Part shown: one piece after another, positions 39,939 through 49,675 of the stretch
How the letters are laid out: each line of letters starts with the position of its first letter
Numbering within the stretch: the stretch's first letter is position 1
Assembly (NCBI GenBank): GCA_025602915.1
Contig: JAHLJZ010000028.1
Location: forward strand, 62,001-126,000
Reading direction: 5' to 3'
Source of the DNA: Paraphysoderma sedebokerense
Lineage: Eukaryota; Blastocladiomycota; Physodermatomycetes; Physodermatales; Physodermataceae
DNA: 64,000 bases
The notes under the pieces: generated by a model
What the model was told of the DNA's origin: nothing
The model's input: the letters and a program-made list of their open reading frames with translations, nothing else
Database searches by the model: none
Program-made: the position numbers and the translations under genes

Positions 39939-41433
39939 CTATGTCCTCATCAGGTCCACATCTGGCGTCTCATCATCCAATTTCATAAAATCTTCAGCAT
40001 CTTGCGATTTTTGCTTCTCCATTTCCTCCAAAGCATCCTTGACTCGCCAACTCTCCGTCTGACTCAGAGGTGTTACTGACACTGCAGATCGGTAGGACTT
40101 CTTCCGTGTATCTGAAACGGAGCGCTTATATCAGCGACATCTCGATGGAATATAGTGAAGCCTAAAGGACTAACCTGAGTGATATAGAATTGTACGAACG
40201 TTGTTTGATATGCACGCTTTGGCCTGTGCCTGATTTAGACCAAAAAGAACCCCCCTAAATCATGACAGTGTTATTGCAATTGCATGTGACAAGTATACAG
40301 TGCAAAAGTAAGAACTTTCGCTCCCTAGTAAAACAAATACTTACAGATTGATCACGTCAAAGGGGCCCCTTACGTCCATGGCCTTCATCGCATCGGACGA
40401 TAAAATAATATTTTTCCCTTTCGTAACTCGAATTAAGTTTGCTGCATTGGATATCAGATTCCTTCGAGCGGAAGGATCTATTAGATTAATATGATTGTTA
40501 ATTTTCGTGCTCAATACTTCAATGATTGTTGCCGTTGAACTAACCCCTAATAGCTTTTGAGTAACAGATTTCAAAAACTATTCCTCGTTCTATAGCTACG
40601 CCTACTAGATTTCTCTTGATATAAAAGGGCAACCGTTCACTCAAATCCAGCGAAATGATATCGACGTCCAATGTCGAGCAAGCGATTTGGAAAAGTTTGT
40701 CATTAGTCGGTGTGACGCTCAGGATATCGAAAGATGTGATAAACGGGTTATTGATATTCTGTTAAAGTAGAAGTTAAGAATGTTTAGATGAATATAAAGA
40801 ACAAATTCATAAACTGTAGACTGACCAATCCATGGTTCATCGATGAATCTTCTAAAACTACATTAAGTCTGGACAACTGTTTGATAGCTTTCGATTTGTT
40901 TGCTCCTCTGGCCTGCAAGATTACCAGAGGATCAGATTTCAGCGTTGACGTTATCGACCTTGATGAATTCGTTTTCTCGGATTGCAAAGGTTCAAAATTG
41001 TAAGCTTCGAGTTTTTTGATGGGGTTGGCGCTCTGAGGTACAGATTCCGGATAGTCAGAATTCTGATAAACAATCATTCAGGCAATAATAGTTCTAGATC
41101 ATAATTAAAGAATCAGTTTCTCCACTCACTTCAGTATTCGGGAGTTTCTTTCCTCCTGAAGCTTGTATCGTATGTGTATATGCCACTCCGTGATATCCTA
41201 CTGAATATTGAAAATCATTATGTCAATCATCAAGCCTGTTTCCGCTTTCAAATACTGCTACTATATGCTATAACAAGTACTTGATGCTGTGTCTGGGTTG
41301 ATCGTATCAAGCTGCCATATATCGGTCTAAACTTACATGTTATTAACATTTCTACTGTTTTCCTAAGAGACGGTATCTGTTGCGATGTATTCGTTGAGGC
41401 AGCGGGGTATGGTATATTAAGATCCCAGTACAT
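39939..41433 (-). CDS. RPP1: RNase P/MRP protein subunit p30
   Basis: Component of nuclear RNase P and RNase MRP, needed for tRNA 5' processing and rRNA processing. Starts MYWDLNIPYPAAS (ATG 41433), with VGYHGVAYTHT in the second exon. A middle exon has diagnostic RPP30 sequence FDILSVTPTNDKLFQIACST and LDVDIISLDLSERLPFYIKR, then VGVAIERGIVFEICYSKAI-like sequence in overlapping exons. SARRNLISNAANLIRVTKGK, NIILSSDAMKAMDVRGPFDV and INLGVLFGLNQAQAKAC follow, and the acidic C-terminus ends DDETPDVDLMRT at 39939. Length is close to the usual 270-300 aa plus a serine-rich insert. It lies about 1 kb from lysyl-tRNA synthetase. Confidence 0.9.
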
Positions 41434-42415
41434 GATGATCAGTGATGAATATTTGGAATAAAATTTACAATTAAGTTGTTACAAGGACGCAATAAATCAT
41501 CGGGCCGGAATGGCCGTCACTTGAGGATTCAAAATTTTTGTTTGGACACGAAGCCGCCACCAGTTCACGAAGGCAAAACTGACACCTGGAATGCCGAGTT
41601 CTATTTTACGTCAGTTTGTATACTGTATGATATTAATGCCGTTGGCCGTTTGAGAAGATCATTTGGAATCATCCTGATAGATTGAATCTCAGAAGCGTTA
41701 GATCAACGGTCAAGTATTCCTTCATTGTGAGGACGTTTCCGAATGCCAATCTTGACTGTCACTGGAGCGTGCGGTATGGTTGATTCAGGCATACTTTCAA
41801 TAACACCGGTTATGTTTTTCACCTCTTTATACTACGTTGAAAATGACCAAAGACATTTTGAAGACCAATCTCACATCTGGCGGTCATGGTGGCAAGAACG
41901 AAATCATCAATACAAGAGTAAATACTATTAGTGTCGCTCAGGAAAGTTTCGCAAAAGCACTACACATTTATATTGTAATACATTATGTTAAGTTGGGGTA
42001 AATAAGGTTAAGATCCAAAGATAGATTCACGCAGGTTGTCCAGAGCAAATGAATGCGACTATGTACGGCATAGCAAAGCCATTGATATAAATACCAGGAA
42101 ACTTCAAGAACGCGATGGTTACTTGAAAAGTCTCTGATGATGGGGAACTGACAATGCCATGCCCTTATTCCATGAGCCATGATATGCGAATTTTAACTGC
42201 TATCAGTCAGTTTTTTCCTTGTATCACACAAAAAATATTTTGGTCAGTGGGAACGGGACAGGGCAGTGACACATTCAATTTGGCCACTAAGGCGCTCAAT
42301 TCTGAATTATCAGACACACGTGCCTGGTGACCGATGGAAACCATATAAACAAGCCCTGATGTGACTCCTAATTTTGTCCATATTTATACTATTTCTCATC
42401 TCTGTATCCCTAACC
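41434..42415. other. gap between RPP30 and lysyl-tRNA synthetase
   Basis: About 980 bp with only short open frames that lack domains. It should hold the promoters of both divergent genes. No repeats or RNA genes are seen. An E-box-like CACGTG occurs near 42317. Confidence 0.45.
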
Positions 42416-44741
42416 ATGACAAACGCAACGGCCGCACCCGAAAAGACTTATCTTGATGAAGCCACCGGAGAGCAAGTCTCCAAGAGGTAAGAATCATCCC
42501 ACCTCTCGCAAACACTTTTGACTGTGACATGGAGGAACTGACCGTGGTTGTCACCGTTTGTGTAGTGAATTAAAACGTCGACAAAAACAAAGGCAAAAGG
42601 ATGCCGAAAAGGCAGCCAAGGTAAATTGGAAATCTATTTTGTTACTATTACGTATTCACTATGGTTGTGTATGGAATGTTAATATTTCCTTCGATATCAC
42701 GTCTAATAATAGCAAAAGGCTGCAGCCGCCGCAGCTCCAGAAAAGAAAGAACAAAAGAAAAATGACGAAGAATTGGAAGACGAATTGACCCCAAACGTAT
42801 TACACGATTTTCTTTGTCGCAATATCGACGATTTTTGCTTTGTGGACCCTGTAGCTGACTGTCCCCTTTGCCATTCATCTAGCAATACTTCGAAATCAGA
42901 TCGAAGTCGGTCGCCAAGCTTCAAAAGGAAGGTCGAATCAATCCATACCCTCATAAGTTTCACGTCACCATGTCCATCCCGGAATTCATTGAAAAATATT
43001 CGAATTTACAACCTGGAGACCACAACCGCGAAACAGTCATTAGTTTAGCCGGTCGTATTCATTCAAAGAGAAGTTCCGGCGCCAAACTGAGATTTTACGA
43101 TTTGCACGCCGAAGGCGTCAAGGTTCAAGTTATGGCCAGTTTACAGTAAGTCGATTCTTTGTCTGTTATATCTTGTTGGATCTTTGGCTCATCGGTCTTT
43201 TTGTGAAATAGGGACCATGACGAATCAGATGAAACCAACCACAACTATCTTGAGATTCATGACGCTCTGAGACGTGGTGATATTATCGGCGTGGTCGGAT
43301 ATCCGGGCAAATCCAAAATGGGTGAACTTTCCCTCTTTCCCAAAAAAGTTGTCTTGTTGACACCTTGTCTGCGCATGTTGCCAAAGGCCAGGTATGTAGT
43401 CCCATGATTTATCACACAACCAGTACCAAAAGATTAAACATTCCGCATCAATCTAGATATGGTTTCAAGGACCAAGAAGCACGTTACCGTCAGCGTTATC
43501 TTGATCTTATCATGAACAATCACGTTCGTAACCGATTCGTTGCCAGATCTAAAATCATCGCTTATGTTCGCAAATTCCTCGACTCCCTTGGTTTCCTCGA
43601 AGTCGAAACTCCAATGATGAACATGATTGCCGGTGGTGCCACTGCAAAACCATTTATCACTCATCACAATGACCTCAAATTAGACTTGTTCATGCGTATC
43701 GCCCCAGAATTGTACCTCAAGATGTTGGTTGTCGGCGGTTTAGACCGAGTTTACGAAATCGGAAAACAGTTTAGAAATGAGGGTATCGATATGACTCATA
43801 ACCCTGAATTTACTACATGCGAGTTTTATATGGCGTATGCTGACATGTACGATTTGATGGAAATGACCGAATCTTTATTATCCGGTATGGTCAAGTACAT
43901 TACTGGTGGGTATAAAGTCAAGTACCACCCGCATGGCCCAGACACCGAAGAAGTATACGAAATCGATTTCACGCCTCCCTTCCGTCGTCTCCCCATGATT
44001 CCTACCCTCGAGAAGAAACTGAATGTTAAATTCCCGTCAGCTGAAGAACTTGCCACCGACAAAGGTAACAAGTTTTTGGATGACTTGTGCAAAAAACACA
44101 ACGTAGAATGTTCGGCTCCAAGGACTAGTGCCAGATTATTGGATAAACTGGTCGGAGATTATATTGAAGTGGATTGTATCTCCCCCACTTTTATCACCGA
44201 GCACCCAATGATGATGTCCCCTCTCGCCAAGAAGTAAGTGTTATTTCCAGTTTTTATTTATCTTTGTTAACGCTAAGCTAATCAATATATTCTGTTGCAA
44301 CTTTTTAGACATCGATCGCAACCTGGTCTTTGTGAACGATTCGAATGTTTTGTTGCCACTAAAGAAATCTGTAACGCCTACACCGAACTGAACGACCCCG
44401 TTGACCAACGTTCCAGATTCGATCAACAGGCTAAAGACAAAGCCGCCGGAGACGACGAAGCCCAAATGATTGACGAAAACTTTTGTCAAGCTTTGGAGTA
44501 CGGATTACCCCCAACGTACGCAACTCTATCATTTATTTTGTTCATTTCTGCTTTCCTTCCTCGTGATTCTAACTGTATTTTTTTGTTCAACGTTTACAGT
44601 GGTGGATGGGGTCTCGGTATCGATCGTCTTTGCATGTTCTTGACCGATTCCAATAACATCAAAGAAGTATTATTATTCCCAGCCATGAAACCTCTAGATC
44701 ACCACGCTCCCGTCGAATCAGAAAAAGCTGAAGTCAATTAA
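42416..44741 (+). CDS. KRS1: lysyl-tRNA synthetase, cytosolic class IIb
   Basis: Charges tRNA-Lys with lysine in the cytosol. Starts [21 protein letters not shown] lysine-rich helix ([16 protein letters not shown], then [20 protein letters not shown]) follows, then the OB-fold anticodon domain ([40 protein letters not shown]). Catalytic class II motifs are motif 1 region [20 protein letters not shown], motif 2 [20 protein letters not shown] and motif 3 [20 protein letters not shown], ending [11 protein letters not shown] 21-24 residue open extension after PPTYAT is an intron that happens to stay in frame before GGWGLG. Introns are short throughout. No mitochondrial presequence is seen. Confidence 0.95.
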
Positions 44742-45350
44742 AATATAATTCAAAATCTTGGTGGAAGGGTACATTGATAATGTTTATATTAAGGAGAAAG
44801 ATGATTTCGGATTTCTTTTCAGGTGTTTTATTCTTTGTAGTCTAGATCTCTTTATACGAGTTTTTTTAATACAAATCCAATTATCCTCACAATCCAATAA
44901 CACTATCAGCCGTACCAATACCAGCTGAAATTTTTGAAATTTTTAACCAACTTAATTCAGTATACAATAACCATCACAACCTAAACCTATTTTTTCCCAG
45001 TTTTATTCACCGAGTACCAAAACAAGAATAATAAGCGACAATAACCTAGTAATATAACGTTGGAAGTTGACTGTAAATGTTAAAAAATACCAACCTGCGA
45101 TATCCATTGACTTTGGGGAAATTACAATTCTTACATCCCATCCGGCGTGTCGCGACAAAATGATTTCCGAATCACAAAAATCTTGTATATCAAATTCAAC
45201 TTCATCCGAAAATATCGCTTCCACATCCCCACATCTTCTCATCCTCCCATTTTCTTATCTCCTCACAAACATAACGGTCCCACACATCCACCATCCACTA
45301 TCCGAATCACTCAACCGCACTCAACCTCTTGACACTACTACATATACACA
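44742..45350. other. 3' flank of KRS1 and upstream flank of the split tRNA
   Basis: AT-rich. Overlapping open frames at 45003-45242 (minus) and 45067-45360 (plus) have no domain and look like chance. The last 100 bases are pyrimidine- and adenine-rich. Confidence 0.45.
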
Positions 45351-45368
45351 TCTCGAGTAGTATAGTGG
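45351..45368 (+). tRNA. 5' part of a split tRNA-Asp(GTC) gene
   Basis: TCTCGAGTAGTATAGTGG matches nucleotides 1-18/19 of eukaryotic tRNA-Asp. TCTCGAG is the 5' acceptor strand, and TAGTATAGTGG is the A-box/D-arm up to the conserved G18G19. The following bases (GGTAGTACAAGC) do not continue a tRNA. The complementary acceptor strand CTCGAGA lies at 49653-49659, after the 4.2 kb element, with 7 of 7 base pairs. This half alone cannot be functional. Confidence 0.85.
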
Positions 45369-45400
45369 GGTAGTACAAGCGTGATTCGCGACAAAACGAG

Positions 45401-45416
45401 GTCGCACCGGGTCGCA
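45401..45416 (+). repeat. left-end GTCGCA pair
   Basis: GGTCGCACC is repeated at 10-bp spacing (GTCGCA at 45401 and 45411), 33-48 bp inside the left end of the element. The same hexamer in the same orientation occurs at 49487, 49533, 49542 and 49562 near the right end. These are candidate recombinase-binding sites. Confidence 0.5.
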
Positions 45417-45524
45417 CCCTCGCATTGCACTGAAACGGCGTTACAACAGCCGGGGAACTGCCTTGTTTGTTTGCTTTCGCTGGCAACCTCTTCATTCCGT
45501 CCGTTGCAAATTGAAACCGCAGCC

Positions 45525-46238
45525 ATGAATCCGATCTATGAAAAGTGGATGGTCTCAACCAACTCGACTCTCGGATATCAACCTGACGCTATTATAACAG
45601 ACATTTCGACTCTCTACCAAAAACTTGTCGAATGGGGTGGTCGTCGTGACGAAAATTCTAACCACGATGAAAATATTACATCCGGTCAGACAGAAGTTAT
45701 CACTCCTCAGCACCAATGCTCTCATTCCCCCGGTACTCGTCGTAATATTGTTCGACTAAATCAATCGATCGTAGAGCTTAGCAAGGCTGTTGATAAGAGC
45801 GTCAAAACAAATGCTCAAAGGATTGTTGAAGAGACCGCCATTGCCGAACCAGATTCTCCGTCCCACAGTAAAGATTTTATTCGTCGCGATGGGACGAAAA
45901 TCCGACATGAGGATATCATGTCACTGGGCTGGCATGCTATTGGGGGTTTGAAGGGATGTATCAAGGCAGTTTTATATGGCTTCACTCACAACGAAAGTAC
46001 ATTTCCCCCGATGAAGGAATGGAAAGCAGATAGGACCTTTGCAAGGTGGTTTAGACAACATAATTTAAACTTTTGGAAGCATACTACTTGGTATATCACT
46101 GTTGGGAAAGTTTACGAACAATCGTATAGTGAAGTAACGGATGAGACCTTGCAGGACTTCATAGTAACCAAATTAAATGGAAAGTCAAGTAGTTCTTACT
46201 GTAAAGAATGGGCCCAGAAGCAAAGTAAAGAAGAATGA
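45525..46238 (+). CDS. unknown element-borne protein, 237 aa
   Basis: Intronless frame from ATG 45525 (MNPIYEKWMVSTNSTLGYQP) to 46238. The upstream in-frame extension begins with GTG and is not needed. The N-terminal half is polar, with a helical stretch (IVRLNQSIVELSKAVDKSVK). The C-terminal half (residues 115-237) looks globular, rich in tryptophan and aromatic residues (IMSLGWHAIGGLKGC, WKADRTFARWFRQHNLNFW). No family is recognised. It converges on the resolvase gene with only 17 bp between stop codons, a compact arrangement fitting an element gene. A DNA-binding or accessory role in recombination is a guess. Confidence 0.65.
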   Translation: MNPIYEKWMVSTNSTLGYQPDAIITDISTLYQKLVEWGGRRDENSNHDENITSGQTEVITPQHQCSHSPGTRRNIVRLNQSIVELSKAVDKSVKTNAQRIVEETAIAEPDSPSHSKDFIRRDGTKIRHEDIMSLGWHAIGGLKGCIKAVLYGFTHNESTFPPMKEWKADRTFARWFRQHNLNFWKHTTWYITVGKVYEQSYSEVTDETLQDFIVTKLNGKSSSSYCKEWAQKQSKEE

Positions 46239-46255
46239 AAATAAAATTGAAGATT

Positions 46256-47163
46256 TTATTGCACAAAGTTTTTAATCCACTTCTTCCTTTGTTCGATAAA
46301 CTGCACAAAAGCTAGTAATTGTAACAAGCAATCTGCCATGTCGTCCTTTTTCTGTAGTTGATGGAAGCTGATGACATCTTCAAAAGACAAAAACAGACGT
46401 CTGGGTAGAGATTTAATATCACCGTCTAACCAATCGGACACCATTCTTACGGCATCCTTCTTTCTATCCTTATACTTGGTACTTCGTGGTACCGCGTCAG
46501 GAATTTGCGATGCTTTGAATGCAGTCATGACTGCTGTCGTGAGTTCTTCGGACGCATATGCCAGAGCATGAAACTGGGCAGCAATGGGAATTAAACCTCG
46601 TCGAGGTTGCTTTTCAATTACGAAGAACACTTGGTTTATGGGCAATTGATCGATCATCTCAGCAAAAGCCTTGCGTACGGATCGCGACAGTTCAGGAAGA
46701 TCCGTCCCGGAGCATTCGAGGTTAACCAGGCGCCATTTGAATATGAATTCGCTCTCGCAATCGTAAGTGACATATGCCAAGTTTTTAAGCCCAACATCAA
46801 TACTGATAATGTAGCGGAAGGACCGACAAGCGAGTTCAGATAATGAGTGAGAGATTCTTTCGATGTACTGACTTCGTCGCTGTCGGCTTGAAAGGGAAGA
46901 CAGACTACCATAACCACAACTATTGATTACAGCAACGAGGTCTTTGTTCTTCATTTCCGATAATCTGTTAAAATTATAATTGAGCGAATTTAAGCAATGG
47001 TCAGAGGAATAGATAGAGTAGGAAAGAATGAAACGGAATGATTAAGTCTAAGGTATCTCAGAGATTGATTAAATACTTACATATCGCAAACAATTGCAGC
47101 AACTTCGGGACTTGCATTGTTGCTTTTTAGATCTTCCTTTAAAAAATGATTTAATTTCGACAT
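46256..47163 (-). CDS. Cce1/Ydc2-family Holliday-junction resolvase with SAP domain
   Basis: Exons 47163-47081 and 46964-46256 join (GATAT|GTAAG ... ACAG|ATTATC) to 263 aa. The N-terminal 45 residues form a SAP-like DNA-binding segment (NHFLKEDLKSNNASPEVAAI, MKNKDLVAVINSCGYGSLSS). The RNase H-like nuclease follows with the family catalytic signatures: IISIDVGLKNLAYV (first Asp), VFFVIEKQPRRG (Glu) and KKDDMADCLLQ (final Asp pair). Family members cleave four-way junctions and normally act in mitochondrial DNA segregation in fungi; poxvirus A22 is a relative. No clear mitochondrial presequence is visible. Its position inside the tRNA-interrupting element suggests cargo or an element function, unless the host gene was captured. 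Confidence 0.88.
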
Positions 47164-47500
47164 TTTATTCGGAAAGAGAACCCATCAAATAGGCAAAAGC
47201 ATGGACTTTCAGAAACGCGCCCTTTTATAATGGAAGGGCCGAAATTTAGGCATTCTTTCAGAGTAAGGGATGTAAATAAATTAAGAGGGCAACACATGGT
47301 AATGAAGAAAGGGGGTAGGGGAAAAGAAGGGGAAAGGGAGCATAATCAAAGCAGAAAATACAAAAAAAAAATCAAGTGAGTTCTGCTCTAAAGATTGAAG
47401 AGCCGTGTATGTTATGGAAGACCAGGAATGCGGGGTTTTCCAAATTTAATTAATTATCTAAGTATGACATATAAGAATACAGAAAATATTATGGATGCTT
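47164..47500. other. gap inside the element, purine-rich tract
   Basis: Lies between the resolvase start and the recombinase stop, both minus strand, so it holds the resolvase promoter. A strongly purine-biased stretch (47305-47350) and an A-run of ten (47362-47371) are the only notable features. Confidence 0.45.
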
Positions 47501-49412
47501 TTAACATTGTCGTTTTGTGTGTACCACAGTGATGATGCCAGGAGTTGGCTCTTCGTGTCGTCTCTTTTCCGCCATTTGCCGCACTCTCAGTCTCCGCATT
47601 GCATGCCGATCCAGAACAGGATTTCCATTTGCATCGAAACCCGTAGACTCGAATCGAGTTGTCCCAACTGGTTGCCACACCCATTTCAAGAGGTCAGGAT
47701 CTCCCGCGCCGGGTTTTTCTTAAAAATTATTCGACAAGATTGCATGGTTAATTGAAATCAGAGCGAATGAAGGACAATAATCTACCTTGCTGTCGTTTAC
47801 GGTTTTGAGATCGACTACGTGCGTCATTATTGTACAACATAACAGTTTTGTGATCTTTGTGACCAGATAACTCCATAATTTCCTCCATGGTAGCTTCCGA
47901 GATGATTGCATGCTGTATACCTGTTCGGCGCAAGGAATGAGGGGTGATATTCATCCTCTTAGAATCCATTCCGGCTAGAGCAAAAATTTGAGGGATCCCT
48001 TTATCGAGATACGTCTCAGGGTTAAAGTCTTTTCCAGGCGGAAAATCAAACAAATAACCCGTTTTAATTTTTGTCGCAAGGAGGTATGTCGTTAGCAGGG
48101 AAACAGGACAGAGGTAATCAGCCGTTCCTTCATTGGTAGAGATCATCTTGATAACCGGATACTTGCTATATTTGTCTTTCGGAAAGACAATTTTCAATAC
48201 TTTCGGTATCTTCCTGTTGGGGAGAGTGATAATTTCGTTGTCGTCGTTCGTCAAGGGCACTATCTGCTCCGCCAAAATACTACAAAGAGAGGTTTTTCTA
48301 TTGGTGGAGTGTATACCTAAAACCATCTAAATATTCATGAATATGATTTTGCGCTCAAAAAAAAAAAAAGGAAATGCTACGTACAGCCACATAAACGCCG
48401 AATAGTTTGAGACTATTGGAAGCAAGGACCGCCTCGAACAGCTTTTTGAAGGTGGTTAATTCTGGTGAGCAAGATGATTAGATTACCGTCGCATAAAGAA
48501 CCAATGGGCATTCATTTACCGATAGGACTGGCTTTCCAGTTTACAATACCTCCCTCATCCCATTCTTTCTTTAAGTGGTTCATAAGGTAAACGAACCGAC
48601 CTTGCCGCGTTGCGTCGCCCGTCGCAGTGCCATCCTCCAACGACTTGTATTCACCAATATGTTTGTACTTCTTTAATATGTTCCGAATTGCTGTTTTCGC
48701 AGCCAATGCTGTATTATAGGATCTTCCTAATGGAAGGATTCTTGCACCATCGCCCAAGTCGAGGAAGTTTTTCTCGTTTGGTTTGCCTGTGTGGTTTAGG
48801 TTGAGACTTCCGTGTCGTAAAGCCATGCCGAACTGGTCAGAATAAAAAACCTTCGTCAAACTCTCCCGAGGGATCCATCTCAAACGGAGACAACGTTGGA
48901 GTTCCGTTTACATCCTTGTAAGGAAGCTGAAACCGATATCTGAAAAGACAGATTAGATCATCCTCAAGGAAGGCGCTCTTCTTGAGCCATTCATCTGAAA
49001 GCCTCTCGAAAAAGAGTGCGCCCCGCTTCATCGCATCTAGTTCTTTTGCGGCCTCTCGAAGCTGATTCATTTGAGAGTTCCATCTAGCGTTGAAATGTGT
49101 TATTAAGTGGAGGAACTGAGACACGTGGAATTGGATAGAATTTGCAACTTACAGCTTCTTGGAATTGGCGGCGAGGGGATTCTCCGAGACCATGGAATCG
49201 TTTACTGAAGGCATTGATGTAACGGTTGCGATGGCAGCTCGCTGAACGGCACAAACCACCGGAGTAGCTTGAGCAGAGGAGGAAACACCGTTGTTGTCTT
49301 TCTCCGCGGGACTGGGCGGAGTGGTCGTAGTTTCCGGGGGCGGTGTATAGGGAGGAGGGGCGGAGAGGGGCTCCGCTGAATCAGAATCATGATCATGATC
49401 GTCGGAAAACAT
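47501..49412 (-). CDS. Crypton-like tyrosine recombinase, six exons, intact
   Basis: Site-specific recombinase. Exons 49412-49153, 49083-48912, 48832-48520, 48461-48385, 48326-47786 and 47718-47501 join with consistent phases to 526 aa. The N-terminus is acidic/proline-rich and disordered; a helical core-binding region follows (LREAAKELDAMKRGALFF). The catalytic domain has Arg in STNRKTS (about 48297), HSLRR (about 47925-47939), GHKDHKT (about 47860) and the nucleophile Tyr in VMLYNND (about 47833). The full catalytic set is present. A C-terminal extension (KWVWQPVGTTRFESTGFD, then a basic helix) may bind DNA, as the GCR1_C-like tails of Cryptons do. The apparent frame change near 48850 is a 79-nt intron (48911-48833) and not damage. 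Confidence 0.85.
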
Positions 49413-49582
49413 GATCTTAAAATAGAAAAGTAAATGAATGAACTGGGATGGAGGAAACTGATTTATAAGGACAAAACAGTGGACGCGTCGCATGGGAACG
49501 CTATACGGAGGTATCCCGAACCCAGGCGAAACGTCGCACACGTCGCATCCTTGTTTGAACCGTCGCATAAACTATGTATATT
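49413..49582. promoter_or_regulatory. recombinase promoter and right end with GTCGCA motifs
   Basis: This 170-bp stretch lies between the recombinase ATG and the tRNA junction. GTCGCA occurs at 49487, 49533, 49542 and 49562. The last copy is 16 bp from the junction core GTATATTGG. The promoter of the recombinase must overlap these sites, so binding could autoregulate it (inference). Confidence 0.5.
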
Positions 49583-49660
49583 GGTGAGTATCCCCGCCTG
49601 TCAATAACGTTAAGTTAACATTGATCGCGGGAGACCGGGGTTCAATTCCCCGCTCGAGAG
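49583..49660 (+). tRNA. 3' part of the split tRNA-Asp(GTC) gene, with a 22-nt intron
   Basis: From GGTGAGTATCCCCGCC the sequence follows tRNA-Asp. The anticodon loop is CTGTCA with anticodon GTC at 49600-49602. An extra 22 nt at 49604-49625 sits exactly after position 37, the canonical nuclear tRNA intron site, and then CGCGGGAGACC. The T-arm CGGGGTTCAATTCCCCG includes the B-box GGTTCAATTCC. The 3' acceptor is CTCGAGA, pairing perfectly with TCTCGAG at 45351. The discriminator is G (49660). Upstream of the core the element end (AACTATGTATATT) replaces the first 17 nt, so no acceptor 5' strand is present here. Confidence 0.88.
49604..49625 (+). other. tRNA intron, 22 nt
   Basis: ATAACGTTAAGTTAACATTGAT interrupts the anticodon arm between positions 37 and 38. 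Removing it gives the CCCGC/GCGGG anticodon stem with a seven-base loop CTGTCAC. It contains the palindrome GTTAAC. Confidence 0.8.
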
Positions 49661-49669
49661 GTATTATAG

Positions 49670-49675
49670 TTTTTT
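49670..49675 (+). terminator. RNA polymerase III terminator
   Basis: A run of six T begins 10 bases after the tRNA 3' end, as expected for a Pol III gene; a second T5 run follows at 49679-49683. Its persistence supports the reading that the tRNA gene was functional before the insertion. Confidence 0.75.

Larger units (their letters stand above)
45369..49582. mobile_element. 4.2 kb tyrosine-recombinase element inserted in the tRNA-Asp D-loop
   Basis: The block separates the two parts of one tRNA-Asp gene. It holds three genes: one unknown (plus), a Cce1/Ydc2-type resolvase (minus) and a six-exon tyrosine recombinase (minus). The junctions share an imperfect core, GTATAGTGG on the left and GTATATTGG on the right, so strand exchange probably lies at TGG; the exact base is ambiguous by 1-3. 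GTCGCA motifs cluster near both ends. Retrotransposon and capsid genes are absent. The recombinase resembles Cryptons, but tRNA targeting and a resolvase cargo are not features I know for them. Both tRNA parts and the recombinase frames look undamaged, implying recent insertion. Confidence 0.72.

Noticed and set aside
45003-45360. Overlapping open frames just upstream of the tRNA 5' part
   Set aside because: AT-rich, no domain and opposite strands overlapping. More likely KRS1 3' flank and tRNA upstream sequence.
45369-45450. The element's left end restoring a complete tRNA-Asp
   Set aside because: After TAGTATAGTGG the sequence lacks a tRNA-Asp anticodon arm, T-arm and CTCGAGA acceptor, so the gene is not rebuilt on the left.
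48833-48911. Frameshift in the recombinase at the T-run near 48845
   Set aside because: A 79-nt GTAAAC...GACCAG intron joins LPYKD to FGMALRHG in frame and fits the exon phases of the whole gene.
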